A DNA stretch of 64,000 nt from assembly GCA_021806545.1 (NCBI GenBank), contig JAJZXI010000001.1:1-64000 (forward strand). Reading direction: 5' to 3'. The notes below the pieces were generated by a model. The model was not told the DNA's origin. It saw only the letters and a program-made list of their open reading frames with translations, and ran no database searches. The stretch's first letter is position 1. Each line of letters opens with the position of its first letter. Source of the DNA: Actinomycetes bacterium. GTDB taxonomy: Bacteria; Actinomycetota; Acidimicrobiia; Acidimicrobiales; Acidimicrobiaceae. The translations under genes were made by a program, and so were the position numbers. Shown piece by piece: positions 42,316-51,396 of the stretch.

Positions 42316-45237
42316 TCAGCCAAGCCTTTGGTGTAGCCAATCAACTTCCACTTGAGGTGGGCCGCTTCCGGCCAGCACCTCAGCACGGGCGAGCGCACGC
42401 TCCTGGCGCAGTCGAAGTGTGACCTCGTCGGTCAGCGAATCCACGAGTGCAGCCGTGAGCTCATCTTCATCAACGTCGAACCAGGACGACCCTCGAAAGT
42501 AGGGGGCCAATCCGGCTGGGATGGGCACTAGCGAACCAGGCACGAGCCATTGCTCTTCATTGACGACGTCACGATGACCTCCACTTGCGGGGGCGATGAT
42601 CGCACACCCAGCAGCCATCGCCTCCGCGAAGGGCAGTCCGTAACCTTCTCCTCTGGTTGGCAAGCAAAACACGTCGGCACTGAGATATAGGCTCTTTAGC
42701 TCCTCTGCCGACAGCGAGCCGGTAACGACCTCGAGTGCACCAGCTTCCGCAAGGCGCTCGAGTGTTCCACCCAGGCGGGCCCTGATCGTGGCGGCTTCTC
42801 GAACTTTCAGGACGAGTACCCCACGCCCGGTCGAGACTCTCGCACGCTCGAATGCGCGTACAAGAGCGTCGAGGTTCTTCCTAGGCTCGTCATTTGCTAC
42901 CGCCAAAACTCTGCCACTGGTACCCTCATGATCCCACCGCGCAAAGCGAACCGTTCCTCGATCGACCCAGAGTCGGACCGAGGGTGCCCAGACTCCAATG
43001 CGTTCACTAGGGACGCCTGCACTGGCCAGCACGTCAGCCGAGAAGCTTGAGAAGGTCCAAATGCGCTCATACTGTGCAAGAATGGCGACCAGACGGTGAG
43101 GGATCCCGTGTACCTCCCATGCGGTACGCACCAGTGACGCGGGCGGTGCGCCGATGGGTTCACCCAGCCAGACGAGTGGCAGATCATGAGCAACTATGGC
43201 GCTGGGACCCATCGGCTCGCCAAGACCGGCTACCTCTGTGCGAATACCTGCCGAATTCAGTTCAGCCACCCACAGGGCAGTAGCACGGCGAAAGCCACTG
43301 ATCTCATCGGGTACCGCGATGATGCCGAGCCGCGGTGTACGCACCTGGAGTGGAGCCGAAGCTCGGGGACGTCGTCTGGCAACCAGATATACATCAAGTG
43401 GGGCCAGCGGCGCAAGACTCCCCCCGATCGCAGGGTCCGCCTCAAATCCAGCCTCTCGAACCATGGCAGCAAGTGCCTCAACAGGATAGGGACGTCGGTG
43501 TGTCGGATCCAGCCAGAACACGCGACCGTGGACGGCGTCGACTTCGAAGTTGGGCGTTTGGATGACAAGTACGCCACCCGGACTCATGGCCTTCCACAAG
43601 GATCGCAGCAGGACGCCGAGAGCCTCTGGCTCTAGGTGTTCAACGATGTGGCCAAGGAAGGCGCCATCGATAGCGTCCGTCGCCATAGCCTCGGCCGCCT
43701 CGACAGCATCTGCAGTCACAACCTCAAATCCCTCGTCACGCAACGCTACCGCCCTAACAGGATCGAGTTCGATCCCAGTAGCCGCAATCCCAAGATACCG
43801 TAGCTCCCGCAGCATCGCTCCTTCACCACAGCCGACGTCAAGCACTCGACTCGCTGTCGCGAATAGCGGTGCGAGGAACCGTGCTACCCGCGATGTCGCT
43901 GCTAGATCGCCCTCGTTTGCATGCCATGAAGCGCGAAGTTGCGAACTGGTCGGGATAAGAGATCTGTGGGCTGCTCCGACCCACAAGTCTGCCGATGTGG
44001 CCGCGAGACGCGCAAGACGGCCAACTAAGTCCTCGGCGTCCGGCGTCGCCCTCGCAAGCTCAAGCGCACCATGACTGTCACCGAGATCGATGAGTGCACC
44101 AATACCGGGTGGTCCACCTTGTTGCACTCGGTCAACCCTGGACGTGAAAAAGTCTGTAGCCTCTGCGCCGGCCTCGAGTGTCGACACAATTTCCTCAAGC
44201 CGTTGTGCGCTGACATCCCAACTGTGTGTTAGCGCACGCGCGCGACGCTCAGACGCCGTGACCCAGAGATCTACCTCACGCCTGAGCAGGGCGCGAAACG
44301 TTGCGACCAACGCATCCTGCTCAACTTCGAGCTCCCAGGAGCGCCCGAGCGAAGGGCCATTGATTCCGTCGTAGAAGCCCTTCGGCGTCACCACCTTGGC
44401 ATCGAGCCTCAACGCAATCGTGTCGTCTACAAGACTGTCACTCACACCTCCGCGAGTTACTATCGGCAGCACACCCGTCGCCATGGCTTCAAGAATCGAA
44501 ACCCCGTAGTTCTCTGTTCGATACGGCGCAACCAGGACGTCCAGCCGGCCATACACGTCCCGAACACCTCCCGAAGCTATGATCTCGCTCCTCATGGCTA
44601 CACGAGGATGTTCCGTCAGCAAACGTCTGAGGATCGACTCGTCCTGATGGCCCAAGCCTCCGTCAAACTCTTTGAGGACGAACTCAATCTGTTCAAGTTC
44701 CTGATTCGACAGACGATTGAGCGCTCCGACAACGAGATCGATTCCTCCAGCAAAGCCGAGCTGGCCAACATAACCAACGACGAACTTGCCTTCTCTTGGA
44801 TCGGCATGCACATCGACCAACGGCCGAACCCCTATCGGGACTATGAACACCTTCCCCGGCTCCGCACCACCTTGAAGCCAGCACTGTTTGGCATGCGCTG
44901 AAGTCACCAATACTGCGTCCACGGTTCGCATACCCACCAGCCAGCTCGCTGGCACAGCACCTCGTGCGAACGGCTGGACAACCAAAAACATTCCAGACTG
45001 CGGGCGATCAAATACTGGCGGCCACATATGACGAATATGCACGTCGGGAGCATGATCTTGAAGGTCAAACGGCTCGATCCCCATCGTCTGCGCACTTATT
45101 GTAGCCTCTCTGATCGTTTGATCCCGTGAGATGACCCCTACGTCATGGCCCCGAGCTCTCAATGCGCCGGCCAACTCTAGATTGAAGATTCCACAGCTGT
45201 TATCGACTCGCGTTGAACCTTCAATGGCAACGTGCAT
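42316..45237 (-). CDS. glycosyltransferase-methyltransferase-glycosyltransferase fusion protein
   Basis: A 973-residue protein with three enzyme modules. Residues 1-350 form a GT-B glycosyltransferase of the GT4 type (LVAPYRTENYGVSILEAMATG is the donor-binding segment). About residues 440-610 form a SAM-dependent methyltransferase (VLDVGCGEGAMLREL, then HIVEHLEPEALG). Residues 620-960 form a second GT4 transferase (FCLPTRGEGYGLPFAEAMAAG). No signal peptide or membrane helix is evident. Such fusions occur in surface polysaccharide or glycoprotein synthesis. The N-terminal module and following linker are clearly related to the divergently transcribed gene at 45996. The acceptor is unknown; flagellin is only a guess from proximity. 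Confidence 0.88.
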   Translation of the reverse strand: MHVAIEGSTRVDNSCGIFNLELAGALRARGHDVGVISRDQTIREATISAQTMGIEPFDLQDHAPDVHIRHMWPPVFDRPQSGMFLVVQPFARGAVPASWLVGMRTVDAVLVTSAHAKQCWLQGGAEPGKVFIVPIGVRPLVDVHADPREGKFVVGYVGQLGFAGGIDLVVGALNRLSNQELEQIEFVLKEFDGGLGHQDESILRRLLTEHPRVAMRSEIIASGGVRDVYGRLDVLVAPYRTENYGVSILEAMATGVLPIVTRGGVSDSLVDDTIALRLDAKVVTPKGFYDGINGPSLGRSWELEVEQDALVATFRALLRREVDLWVTASERRARALTHSWDVSAQRLEEIVSTLEAGAEATDFFTSRVDRVQQGGPPGIGALIDLGDSHGALELARATPDAEDLVGRLARLAATSADLWVGAAHRSLIPTSSQLRASWHANEGDLAATSRVARFLAPLFATASRVLDVGCGEGAMLRELRYLGIAATGIELDPVRAVALRDEGFEVVTADAVEAAEAMATDAIDGAFLGHIVEHLEPEALGVLLRSLWKAMSPGGVLVIQTPNFEVDAVHGRVFWLDPTHRRPYPVEALAAMVREAGFEADPAIGGSLAPLAPLDVYLVARRRPRASAPLQVRTPRLGIIAVPDEISGFRRATALWVAELNSAGIRTEVAGLGEPMGPSAIVAHDLPLVWLGEPIGAPPASLVRTAWEVHGIPHRLVAILAQYERIWTFSSFSADVLASAGVPSERIGVWAPSVRLWVDRGTVRFARWDHEGTSGRVLAVANDEPRKNLDALVRAFERARVSTGRGVLVLKVREAATIRARLGGTLERLAEAGALEVVTGSLSAEELKSLYLSADVFCLPTRGEGYGLPFAEAMAAGCAIIAPASGGHRDVVNEEQWLVPGSLVPIPAGLAPYFRGSSWFDVDEDELTAALVDSLTDEVTLRLRQERALARAEVLAGSGPPQVEVDWLHQRLG

Positions 45238-45995
45238 CGCACCTCCTCGTTTCCCCTGCCCTCACGAACAACCCCGGGGGCTTCTTACACTCCAGGCATG
45301 TGTAGAGCCGAACAGTTGCCGTCCAACGATTGAAAGAACTCCTCACACAACCAGGCCCATATCGGCCCGGGCCACGCCCCAGCATGAGACCTGACTAATC
45401 GAGCCAGACTCACGCGACAACTCCGTCCACTTGAACACGATACCCGCCGGATTATCGGGCAGTTTTCACCACCCCTGCGGCCTTGTGCTCGACACCTCAT
45501 GCCAAACCAAAGCGCAACCACCCCCCTCGATAGAACACAGCAACCTCTCGATGGTCTCCGCTCGGTGCGTCAACTCGCAGAGGTTGCAACCTGCACGAGA
45601 GAATCACGCCGTTGGACACTCCTTGACTGCAAGGAGTGCGGCTCATCCAGTTCTGCGGGCCCTTGTCAGATGACCCGGCCTCAGCCGCACCCCTCTTCGT
45701 CCGCGTCAGGTAGTGCACGCGCTGCATCAAGCCCTTCCCAAATCTCTTCAACACTTGTCGGCTCACGTGGTGTAGCCTTGAGTCTCACTTCACTCCTCCT
45801 ACGTGAATCACCACTATCCACTCCAAGGCCGCAGCGAATACCACGCGGTTCCCGTGTTCGAACCGTTAGGATCACCACTGTGGACGGCTAGTTAAGAAGC
45901 GCAGCGAACCCGCCGATGCACCCGTCGAGACCGAAACGGAGCTCGCTCTACCACAAGAGCTTGCCGTCCATTACTGCAGGTTATGGAGCAGTGTA
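45238..45995. other. 758-base intergenic stretch between divergent glycosyltransferase genes
   Basis: No gene is supported on either strand. It should hold promoters for both transferase genes. A perfect 9-bp hairpin lies at 45617-45638. Unusually long for this compact region. Confidence 0.5.
45617..45638. repeat. 9-bp perfect hairpin
   Basis: CACTCCTTG and CAAGGAGTG are separated by ACTG. No T run follows on either strand, so it is not an obvious terminator; it could be a regulatory RNA or protein site. Confidence 0.5.
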
Positions 45996-47393
45996 ATGCA
46001 GATCCTTTTCCAAGGAAACACGAGATTCGACAACAGCTACGGGATCGTGAATCTCAACATGGCCGACAGCCTCAGGGCACTGGGCCACCATCTCCGAGTC
46101 GAGTCATGGGATCAAAGCGATCACGATTGTGCGGCGAGCTGTCGACTTCTCGGGTTGGCACCATTCGACTCTGGTGAATCTCTCAGTCCGCCTGACGTCT
46201 GTATCCGTCAATTCTGGCCACCACGTTGGGACAGACCTGATACCGAGTTCTTCATCGTGATTCAGCAGTGGGAATATGGCGGCATCCCAGAATCATGGGC
46301 CTCCTCACTCCAGGGGGTCGACGAAGTTTGGGTCCACTCGCGCTTTGTAAAGTCTTGCTGGGTACAAGGAGGGGTCACCCCCAGCAAGGTTCGTGTCGTC
46401 CCAATCGGCACCCACCGCGTTGAGCTGCCCGTAATTGACAAAAAGGCCAATCAGTTGCTCTTTCTTGGTGGAGGCATCTGGAGAAAAGGGGTCGACATTC
46501 TGATCAGATCTCTCGATCGACTATCGAACAGGGAACTCACATCGCTGTCCCTGGTGATCAAAGAGTCGGGCATCGACTCGTACTACAAAGACCAGTCTCT
46601 TGTCAGCGACCTCCTTGAACATTTCCCCAGGGTGGCGGCGCAGGTAGAGCTGATCCGGCACAGCCTTCCACGTGCAGAGCTCGACGAGTTAATCGCCCAG
46701 TCTCAGGTCCTTGTCCACCCGTATCGAGCAGAGGGTTTCTACCTCGGAGGTATAGAGGCGATGGGCCTTGGAACCCAGCTGGTCACTACCCGCGGTGGGG
46801 CAACAGATGACTACGCCAATGATGACAACGCGTTGCTCGTCAATGCATCGTTTATGGTCACCAACAAGCAACCTATCGATATGCTGGGTCCGCGACGGGG
46901 TCGCAACTATTGGCAAGAGGCTCACATTGACGAACTCGCTAACGTCATCCGGAGAGCTCTCGATCCATCGAAACCGGAACTTGAGAGCCGGCTAGCGGCG
47001 GCTCACGCTACTGCCGCGCAGTTCTCCTGGGCCGAGGCCGGGCTTGCGGCCGATCGGGCCATCATGGAGGCAAGGAGTGGAGTTTTGCCCGAAGATAACC
47101 TTGTCGTGGCGGACCGCATGGTACAGACAGTGCTCAGAGAGTGGAGTCCGGCGAGCTTGATAGCAGGCGTGCGCCAGCTCCTAGAGATCGGTGACCTTTA
47201 TGGAGCCTATCGACTCATGTCGCTCGGGGTCGAGCAGCTCAATGCCGACTGGCTCATTATGCATCGCACCCTAGGCGCAACGCTTCCACGCGTCCAGGAC
47301 ATCTGGTTCGACGCCATGTTCCGCAAAGATATCGAAATCTCACTAAAGCACCAGATGCATCAACAGTGCCAAACGGCGGAGCTCGGTAATTGA
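45996..47393 (+). CDS. GT4-type glycosyltransferase, paralogue of the neighbouring fusion protein
   Basis: A 465-residue GT-B transferase. Its N terminus (QGNTRFDNSYGIVNLNMADSL) matches the fusion protein's (EGSTRVDNSCGIFNLELAGAL), as do the IRQFWPPRWDRP and CWVQGGVTPSKV regions. The donor-site segment is VHPYRAEGFYLGGIEAMGLG. The last 70 residues (LLEIGDLYGAYRLM) match the fusion protein's linker after its first module, so this gene corresponds to module one plus linker. Likely cytosolic; donor and acceptor unknown. Confidence 0.87.
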   Translation: MQILFQGNTRFDNSYGIVNLNMADSLRALGHHLRVESWDQSDHDCAASCRLLGLAPFDSGESLSPPDVCIRQFWPPRWDRPDTEFFIVIQQWEYGGIPESWASSLQGVDEVWVHSRFVKSCWVQGGVTPSKVRVVPIGTHRVELPVIDKKANQLLFLGGGIWRKGVDILIRSLDRLSNRELTSLSLVIKESGIDSYYKDQSLVSDLLEHFPRVAAQVELIRHSLPRAELDELIAQSQVLVHPYRAEGFYLGGIEAMGLGTQLVTTRGGATDDYANDDNALLVNASFMVTNKQPIDMLGPRRGRNYWQEAHIDELANVIRRALDPSKPELESRLAAAHATAAQFSWAEAGLAADRAIMEARSGVLPEDNLVVADRMVQTVLREWSPASLIAGVRQLLEIGDLYGAYRLMSLGVEQLNADWLIMHRTLGATLPRVQDIWFDAMFRKDIEISLKHQMHQQCQTAELGN

Positions 47394-47707
47394 ACCCGAT
47401 AAATCGAGCCACCCACAGGGCGCGGGCTGGTAAACATCCGGAACCGGGGTGCTCAAGCTACCGTGCTTCTGGTTCGTCCTTGGAGGTCATCGTAAAGTCT
47501 CGGGTCTGGAAAGGCGACTCCTCACGCGCCGCAGGCTCCCTCACGGCCCAAACCTAGCAGATAGACTTCACGGCGAATCCGAGGGGTCCAACGGAACACA
47601 CCACCGTACGCATCGGCCTTCGTCCTCATCTTACAAATCTTCGCGCTCGCTCCCATGAACTACCAATAGCCGCTCAACCCGCGGCAACGGGCGAGGCCCA
47701 AGTATCT
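47394..47707. other. intergenic stretch between convergent genes
   Basis: About 310 bases between the glycosyltransferase and thiolase genes. I see no gene or RNA here. Confidence 0.45.
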
Positions 47708-48889
47708 CTACAGGGTTCTCACGAGCAACGCGTCCCCTTGGCCGCCACCGCCGCAGAGGGCAGCAGCACCAACGCCTCCCCCACGCTCCACCAGCTCAGT
47801 GATCAGGGTCAGTGCGAGTCGAGTCCCCGATGCCCCGATTGGATGACCCAGCGCAATGGCACCGCCGTTGACATTGACGACCTCTTCACTAACCCCCAGG
47901 TGGTCCATGGACGCGACCGCGACCGCTGCAAATGCCTCGTTGATCTCAAAAAGATCGATATCCTTGACCGTCATGTCCGAGCGCTGCAGGGCATTGTTGA
48001 TCGCATTCGATGGCTGGTGTAACAACGAGGTATCCGGGCCAGCAACCTGTCCATAACCGACGATCTCAGCGAGAGGCATCAGTCCGAGCTCTCGTGCCTT
48101 GGCCTCGGACATTACGACCAGCGCGGCTGCCCCATCGCTGATCTGGGAGGCATTTCCCGCGGTGATGGTACCTTGCTTGTCGAAGGCTGGACGAAGCTTG
48201 GCGAGCGACTCCATCGTCGTCTCGGGACGAACGCCCTCATCGGCTTCGATGGTCAAGTCATCACCGCGACGTTGAGGAACCGATACCGGAACGATCTCTT
48301 TGGCCATACGTCCGTTCTTGATAGCCTTGGCCGCACGCTCGTGCGAGAGCACAGAGAAGTGATCCTGACGCTCCCGGGAGATGGGACTCACCTTGAGATA
48401 GTTGTCAGTGGCCAGTCCCATGGCCATCTTGTCGAAGGCACAGAACAGTCCGTCGTAGAGCATCGAGTCGATCAGCTGCACGTCGCCCATCCGAAAACCG
48501 CTACGTGCGCCGGGAAGAAAATACGGAGCCTGGGTCATGGATTCCATCCCGCCCGCGACCACGATGTCAGCCTCACCCGCTCGAATCATCAGATCGGCCA
48601 AGTGAATGCTGTTCAAGCCAGATAGACAGACCTTGTTGACCGTCGTGGACGGAACCGACATCGGAATGCCAGCGCCGAATGCGGCCTGTCGAGCCGTAAT
48701 CTGACCTTGACCAGCCTGGAGTACGTGGCCCATGAACACGTACTCAACCGCCTCAGGTGTTAGTCCAGCTCTCGCGAGAGCCCCTTTGATCGCAACCGAG
48801 CCAAGCTCCATCGCAGTCAGCGACCCCAAGGCCCCCGACAGCTTGCCTATCGGAGTACGAGCCCCTGATACGATCACAGTTCTTCCCAT
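47708..48889 (-). CDS. acetyl-CoA acetyltransferase (thiolase)
   Basis: A 393-residue thiolase condensing two acetyl-CoA to acetoacetyl-CoA, or the reverse. It starts [16 protein letters not shown] at 48889 with AAAGGA upstream; the frame is open about 96 codons more but those have no similarity. The nucleophile Cys is in [12 protein letters not shown], the His in [14 protein letters not shown], and the second Cys in [14 protein letters not shown]. Divergent from ccr by about 120 bases, so it probably supplies acetoacetyl-CoA to the ethylmalonyl-CoA route or to polyhydroxybutyrate. Confidence 0.93.
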   Translation of the reverse strand: MGRTVIVSGARTPIGKLSGALGSLTAMELGSVAIKGALARAGLTPEAVEYVFMGHVLQAGQGQITARQAAFGAGIPMSVPSTTVNKVCLSGLNSIHLADLMIRAGEADIVVAGGMESMTQAPYFLPGARSGFRMGDVQLIDSMLYDGLFCAFDKMAMGLATDNYLKVSPISRERQDHFSVLSHERAAKAIKNGRMAKEIVPVSVPQRRGDDLTIEADEGVRPETTMESLAKLRPAFDKQGTITAGNASQISDGAAALVVMSEAKARELGLMPLAEIVGYGQVAGPDTSLLHQPSNAINNALQRSDMTVKDIDLFEINEAFAAVAVASMDHLGVSEEVVNVNGGAIALGHPIGASGTRLALTLITELVERGGGVGAAALCGGGGQGDALLVRTL

Positions 48890-49012
48890 GGTGCATCCTT
48901 TCTTCTCCTTAACAGTATACGAGTCGGACCCAAGCCACTGGAATTGGGGCAAAGACACAGATGACGCCCCGACCGGCATGAACAAGAGCGTTCTGACTGG
49001 TAGCATACCTCC

Positions 49013-50377
49013 ATGACAACGGAGCTCATCGACGCAATCAACGCCGACGCCACCGGCGAGGATCTGGCAAAACTGCCGCTGCCAACTCACTACCGAGCTG
49101 CCTTCCTGCGCAAGGAGGAGATCAACATCTTCGAGGGCGTGCCCTCGGCCGAACGAGATCCCTCGCGGTCGCTCCACGTCGATATGGTACCCATGCCGGA
49201 ACTCGCACCTGACGAGGCCGTCATCGCGGTCATGGCATCGTCAATCAATTACAACACCGTCTGGTCATCACTCTTTGAACCCGTGCCGACCTTCGACTTC
49301 CTCAAGAGGTTAGGGCGCTCACACAATCTCTGGAATCGGCGACACGATCTCGACTACCATGTCCTAGGTTCGGATGCCTCCGGCATCATCGTTCGGGTGG
49401 GGTCCGCGGTACGCAACTGGAATATCGGCGATCGGGTGACGATTCACTGTAACTATGTCGATGACCAAGATCCTTCATCCCATGACGACTCGATGTTGGC
49501 TGCCGAGCAGCGAATCTGGGGCTTCGAAACCAACTTCGGTGGCCTCGCGGACTTCGCCATCGTCAAGGCCAACCAGATTATGCCAAAGCCAGCGCATCTC
49601 ACCTGGGAAGAGGCCGCGATCAACCCTCTGTGCAACTCCACCTCCTACCGGATGATCGTCTCCAAAAATGGAGCGCACATGACCCAAGGGCAAGTAGTGC
49701 TGATCTGGGGAGCCACAGGAGGCATCGGTAGCTACGCCGTCCAGTACGTGCTCAACGGTGGCGGCATCCCCGTCGGGGTCGTCTCCTCCCCGCGAAAAGC
49801 TGCACTCTTACGCGCCATGGGCTGTGAATACATCATCGACCGATCGGCCAATGGCTATCGGTTCTGGAAAGACGAGAACACCCAAGACGAGACCGAGTGG
49901 CGTCGATTCGGCACCGACATCCGCGCACTGGTAGGTGAAGACCCCGATATCGTCTTCGAGCACCCTGGGCGTGAGACGATGGGCGCCTCTGTGTACGTCG
50001 CCAAACGTGGCGGCCTCATCATGACCTGTGCCGCTACGTCGGGCTATCGCATCGAATACGACAATCGACACCTCTGGATGAAGCTCAAGTCCATCAAAGC
50101 TAGCCACTTTGCCAACTATCGCGAGTCCTACGAAGCGAACAAGCTGATCGCAAAGGGTATGGTCCAGCCGGTGTTGTCCGCTACCTACGAACTCGAACAA
50201 GTCGGGGAGGCGGTCAGCGTCGTTCGGGCCAACCTGCACGAAGGAAAGGTCGCAATCCGCTGTCTCAGCCCCGAAAATGGCCTGGGAATCAGCGACCCAG
50301 ACTTTCGAGCGAGGGTCGGAGAGGACAAGATCACGCTGTTTGAACGCTTCGCCCGAGACAAGACCATGGAGGGTTGA
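49013..50377 (+). CDS. ccr: crotonyl-CoA carboxylase/reductase
   Basis: A 454-residue medium-chain dehydrogenase/reductase that carboxylates and reduces crotonyl-CoA to ethylmalonyl-CoA with NADPH, the key step of acetyl-CoA assimilation through the ethylmalonyl-CoA pathway and of ethylmalonyl extender supply. Long N-terminal segment (LPLPTHYRAAFLRKEE, SSINYNTVWSSLFEP) and cofactor-binding motif GATGGIGSYAVQYV are characteristic of Ccr rather than of simple quinone reductases. It is directly followed by the epimerase gene. Confidence 0.94.
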   Translation: MTTELIDAINADATGEDLAKLPLPTHYRAAFLRKEEINIFEGVPSAERDPSRSLHVDMVPMPELAPDEAVIAVMASSINYNTVWSSLFEPVPTFDFLKRLGRSHNLWNRRHDLDYHVLGSDASGIIVRVGSAVRNWNIGDRVTIHCNYVDDQDPSSHDDSMLAAEQRIWGFETNFGGLADFAIVKANQIMPKPAHLTWEEAAINPLCNSTSYRMIVSKNGAHMTQGQVVLIWGATGGIGSYAVQYVLNGGGIPVGVVSSPRKAALLRAMGCEYIIDRSANGYRFWKDENTQDETEWRRFGTDIRALVGEDPDIVFEHPGRETMGASVYVAKRGGLIMTCAATSGYRIEYDNRHLWMKLKSIKASHFANYRESYEANKLIAKGMVQPVLSATYELEQVGEAVSVVRANLHEGKVAIRCLSPENGLGISDPDFRARVGEDKITLFERFARDKTMEG

Positions 50378-50778
50378 TGAAGACCTCTGAAATCGACCAC
50401 GTCGCTATCGCGGTGAACGATCTTGATGCCGCCGTCCAGCGCTACGAGACCCTTGGCGGTACCGTCGTGCATCGCGAGCGCATCGTGTCAGACGGGGTTG
50501 ACGAGGTCCTCTTGAAGGTGGCAGACTCCTATATTCAGCTCCTGTCGCCATTCACCGAGTCCTCGACCGTCGCGAAGTTTCTCAGCAAACGAGGCGAGGG
50601 GCTCCACCACCTAGGCCTTCGCGTGCCTGACTGCGCTGGGGCGGTGCGCGAACTCACTGAGCAGGGGTTCGTTCTCATCGATCCTGAACCCCGCACCGGA
50701 TCGCGAGGCACTCTTGTCGCCTTCGTCCACCCTCAGAGTACGAACGGCACCCTCATCGAGCTGGTCCAGGAGCGCTGA
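50377..50778 (+). CDS. mce: methylmalonyl/ethylmalonyl-CoA epimerase
   Basis: A 133-residue VOC-fold metalloenzyme that epimerises methylmalonyl-CoA and often ethylmalonyl-CoA. Metal ligands are visible as His in EIDHVAIAV, His in LHHLGLRVPD and Glu in TLIELVQE. The ATG overlaps the ccr stop (TGATG), so it acts right after Ccr in the same pathway. Confidence 0.93.
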   Translation: MKTSEIDHVAIAVNDLDAAVQRYETLGGTVVHRERIVSDGVDEVLLKVADSYIQLLSPFTESSTVAKFLSKRGEGLHHLGLRVPDCAGAVRELTEQGFVLIDPEPRTGSRGTLVAFVHPQSTNGTLIELVQER

Positions 50779-50796
50779 GCAACTGCGCCAGCCAGG

Positions 50797-51393
50797 CTAG
50801 GTGACGCGATAGCGGCCGTCGAGGGCACGTGAGAGGGTGACCTCATCGACGTAGTCGAGGTCGCCGCCAACGGGAACCCCGGTCGCGAGCCGAGAGATGT
50901 TGACCCCTGCTGGCGCAATGAGTTTGGCGAGATAGGTCGCCGTTGCCTCTCCCTCGATCGTTGACGAAGTTGCGAGAATGACCTCTTTCACGGTGTCGCC
51001 TCGCAGACGATTGAGCAGCTCCCCAAGGTGTAGCTGTTCAGGACCGATGCCATCCATAGGACTGATCACCCCGCCCAGGACGTGATAGAGCCCCCGAAAG
51101 GACATGCCTCGCTCAAAGGCAAGCACATCTCGTGGCTCCTCCACCACACAAATCACCGAGTGATCTCGACCGGCGTTGGCACAGACGCCACAGAGATCCT
51201 CCTCACTCAAAGAGAAGCACTCTCGACAGCGTTTGGTGTTTGCGGCAGCGGCGAGGAGCGCCTCCGCGAGTCGTTGTGCATCCTGAGGGCCGCGCTTGAC
51301 CATGAACAACGCGATCCGCTGGGCGGACTTGGGGCCAATACCAGGCAACCGCGACAGCTCATCCATGAGCTTTGACAGCGACGCAGGATACAC
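50797..51393 (-). CDS. recR: recombination protein RecR
   Basis: A 198-residue DNA-binding protein of RecFOR gap repair. It has the helix-hairpin-helix (LSRLPGIGPKSAQRIALFMV), a C4 zinc finger (CRECFSLSEEDLCGVCANAG) and a Toprim domain (VICVVEEPRDVLAFE). It follows dnaX by three bases, a classic pairing. Confidence 0.96.
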   Translation of the reverse strand: MYPASLSKLMDELSRLPGIGPKSAQRIALFMVKRGPQDAQRLAEALLAAAANTKRCRECFSLSEEDLCGVCANAGRDHSVICVVEEPRDVLAFERGMSFRGLYHVLGGVISPMDGIGPEQLHLGELLNRLRGDTVKEVILATSSTIEGEATATYLAKLIAPAGVNISRLATGVPVGGDLDYVDEVTLSRALDGRYRVT

Positions 51394-51396
51394 GAC

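Noticed and set aside
45497-45891. Open frames on both strands in the gap between the glycosyltransferase genes
   Set aside because: Opposing frames cover each other and neither shows family features or a good start.
48890-49177. N-terminal extension of the thiolase frame
   Set aside because: It runs over the ccr start on the other strand and has no thiolase similarity; the ATG at 48889 has a good ribosome binding site.
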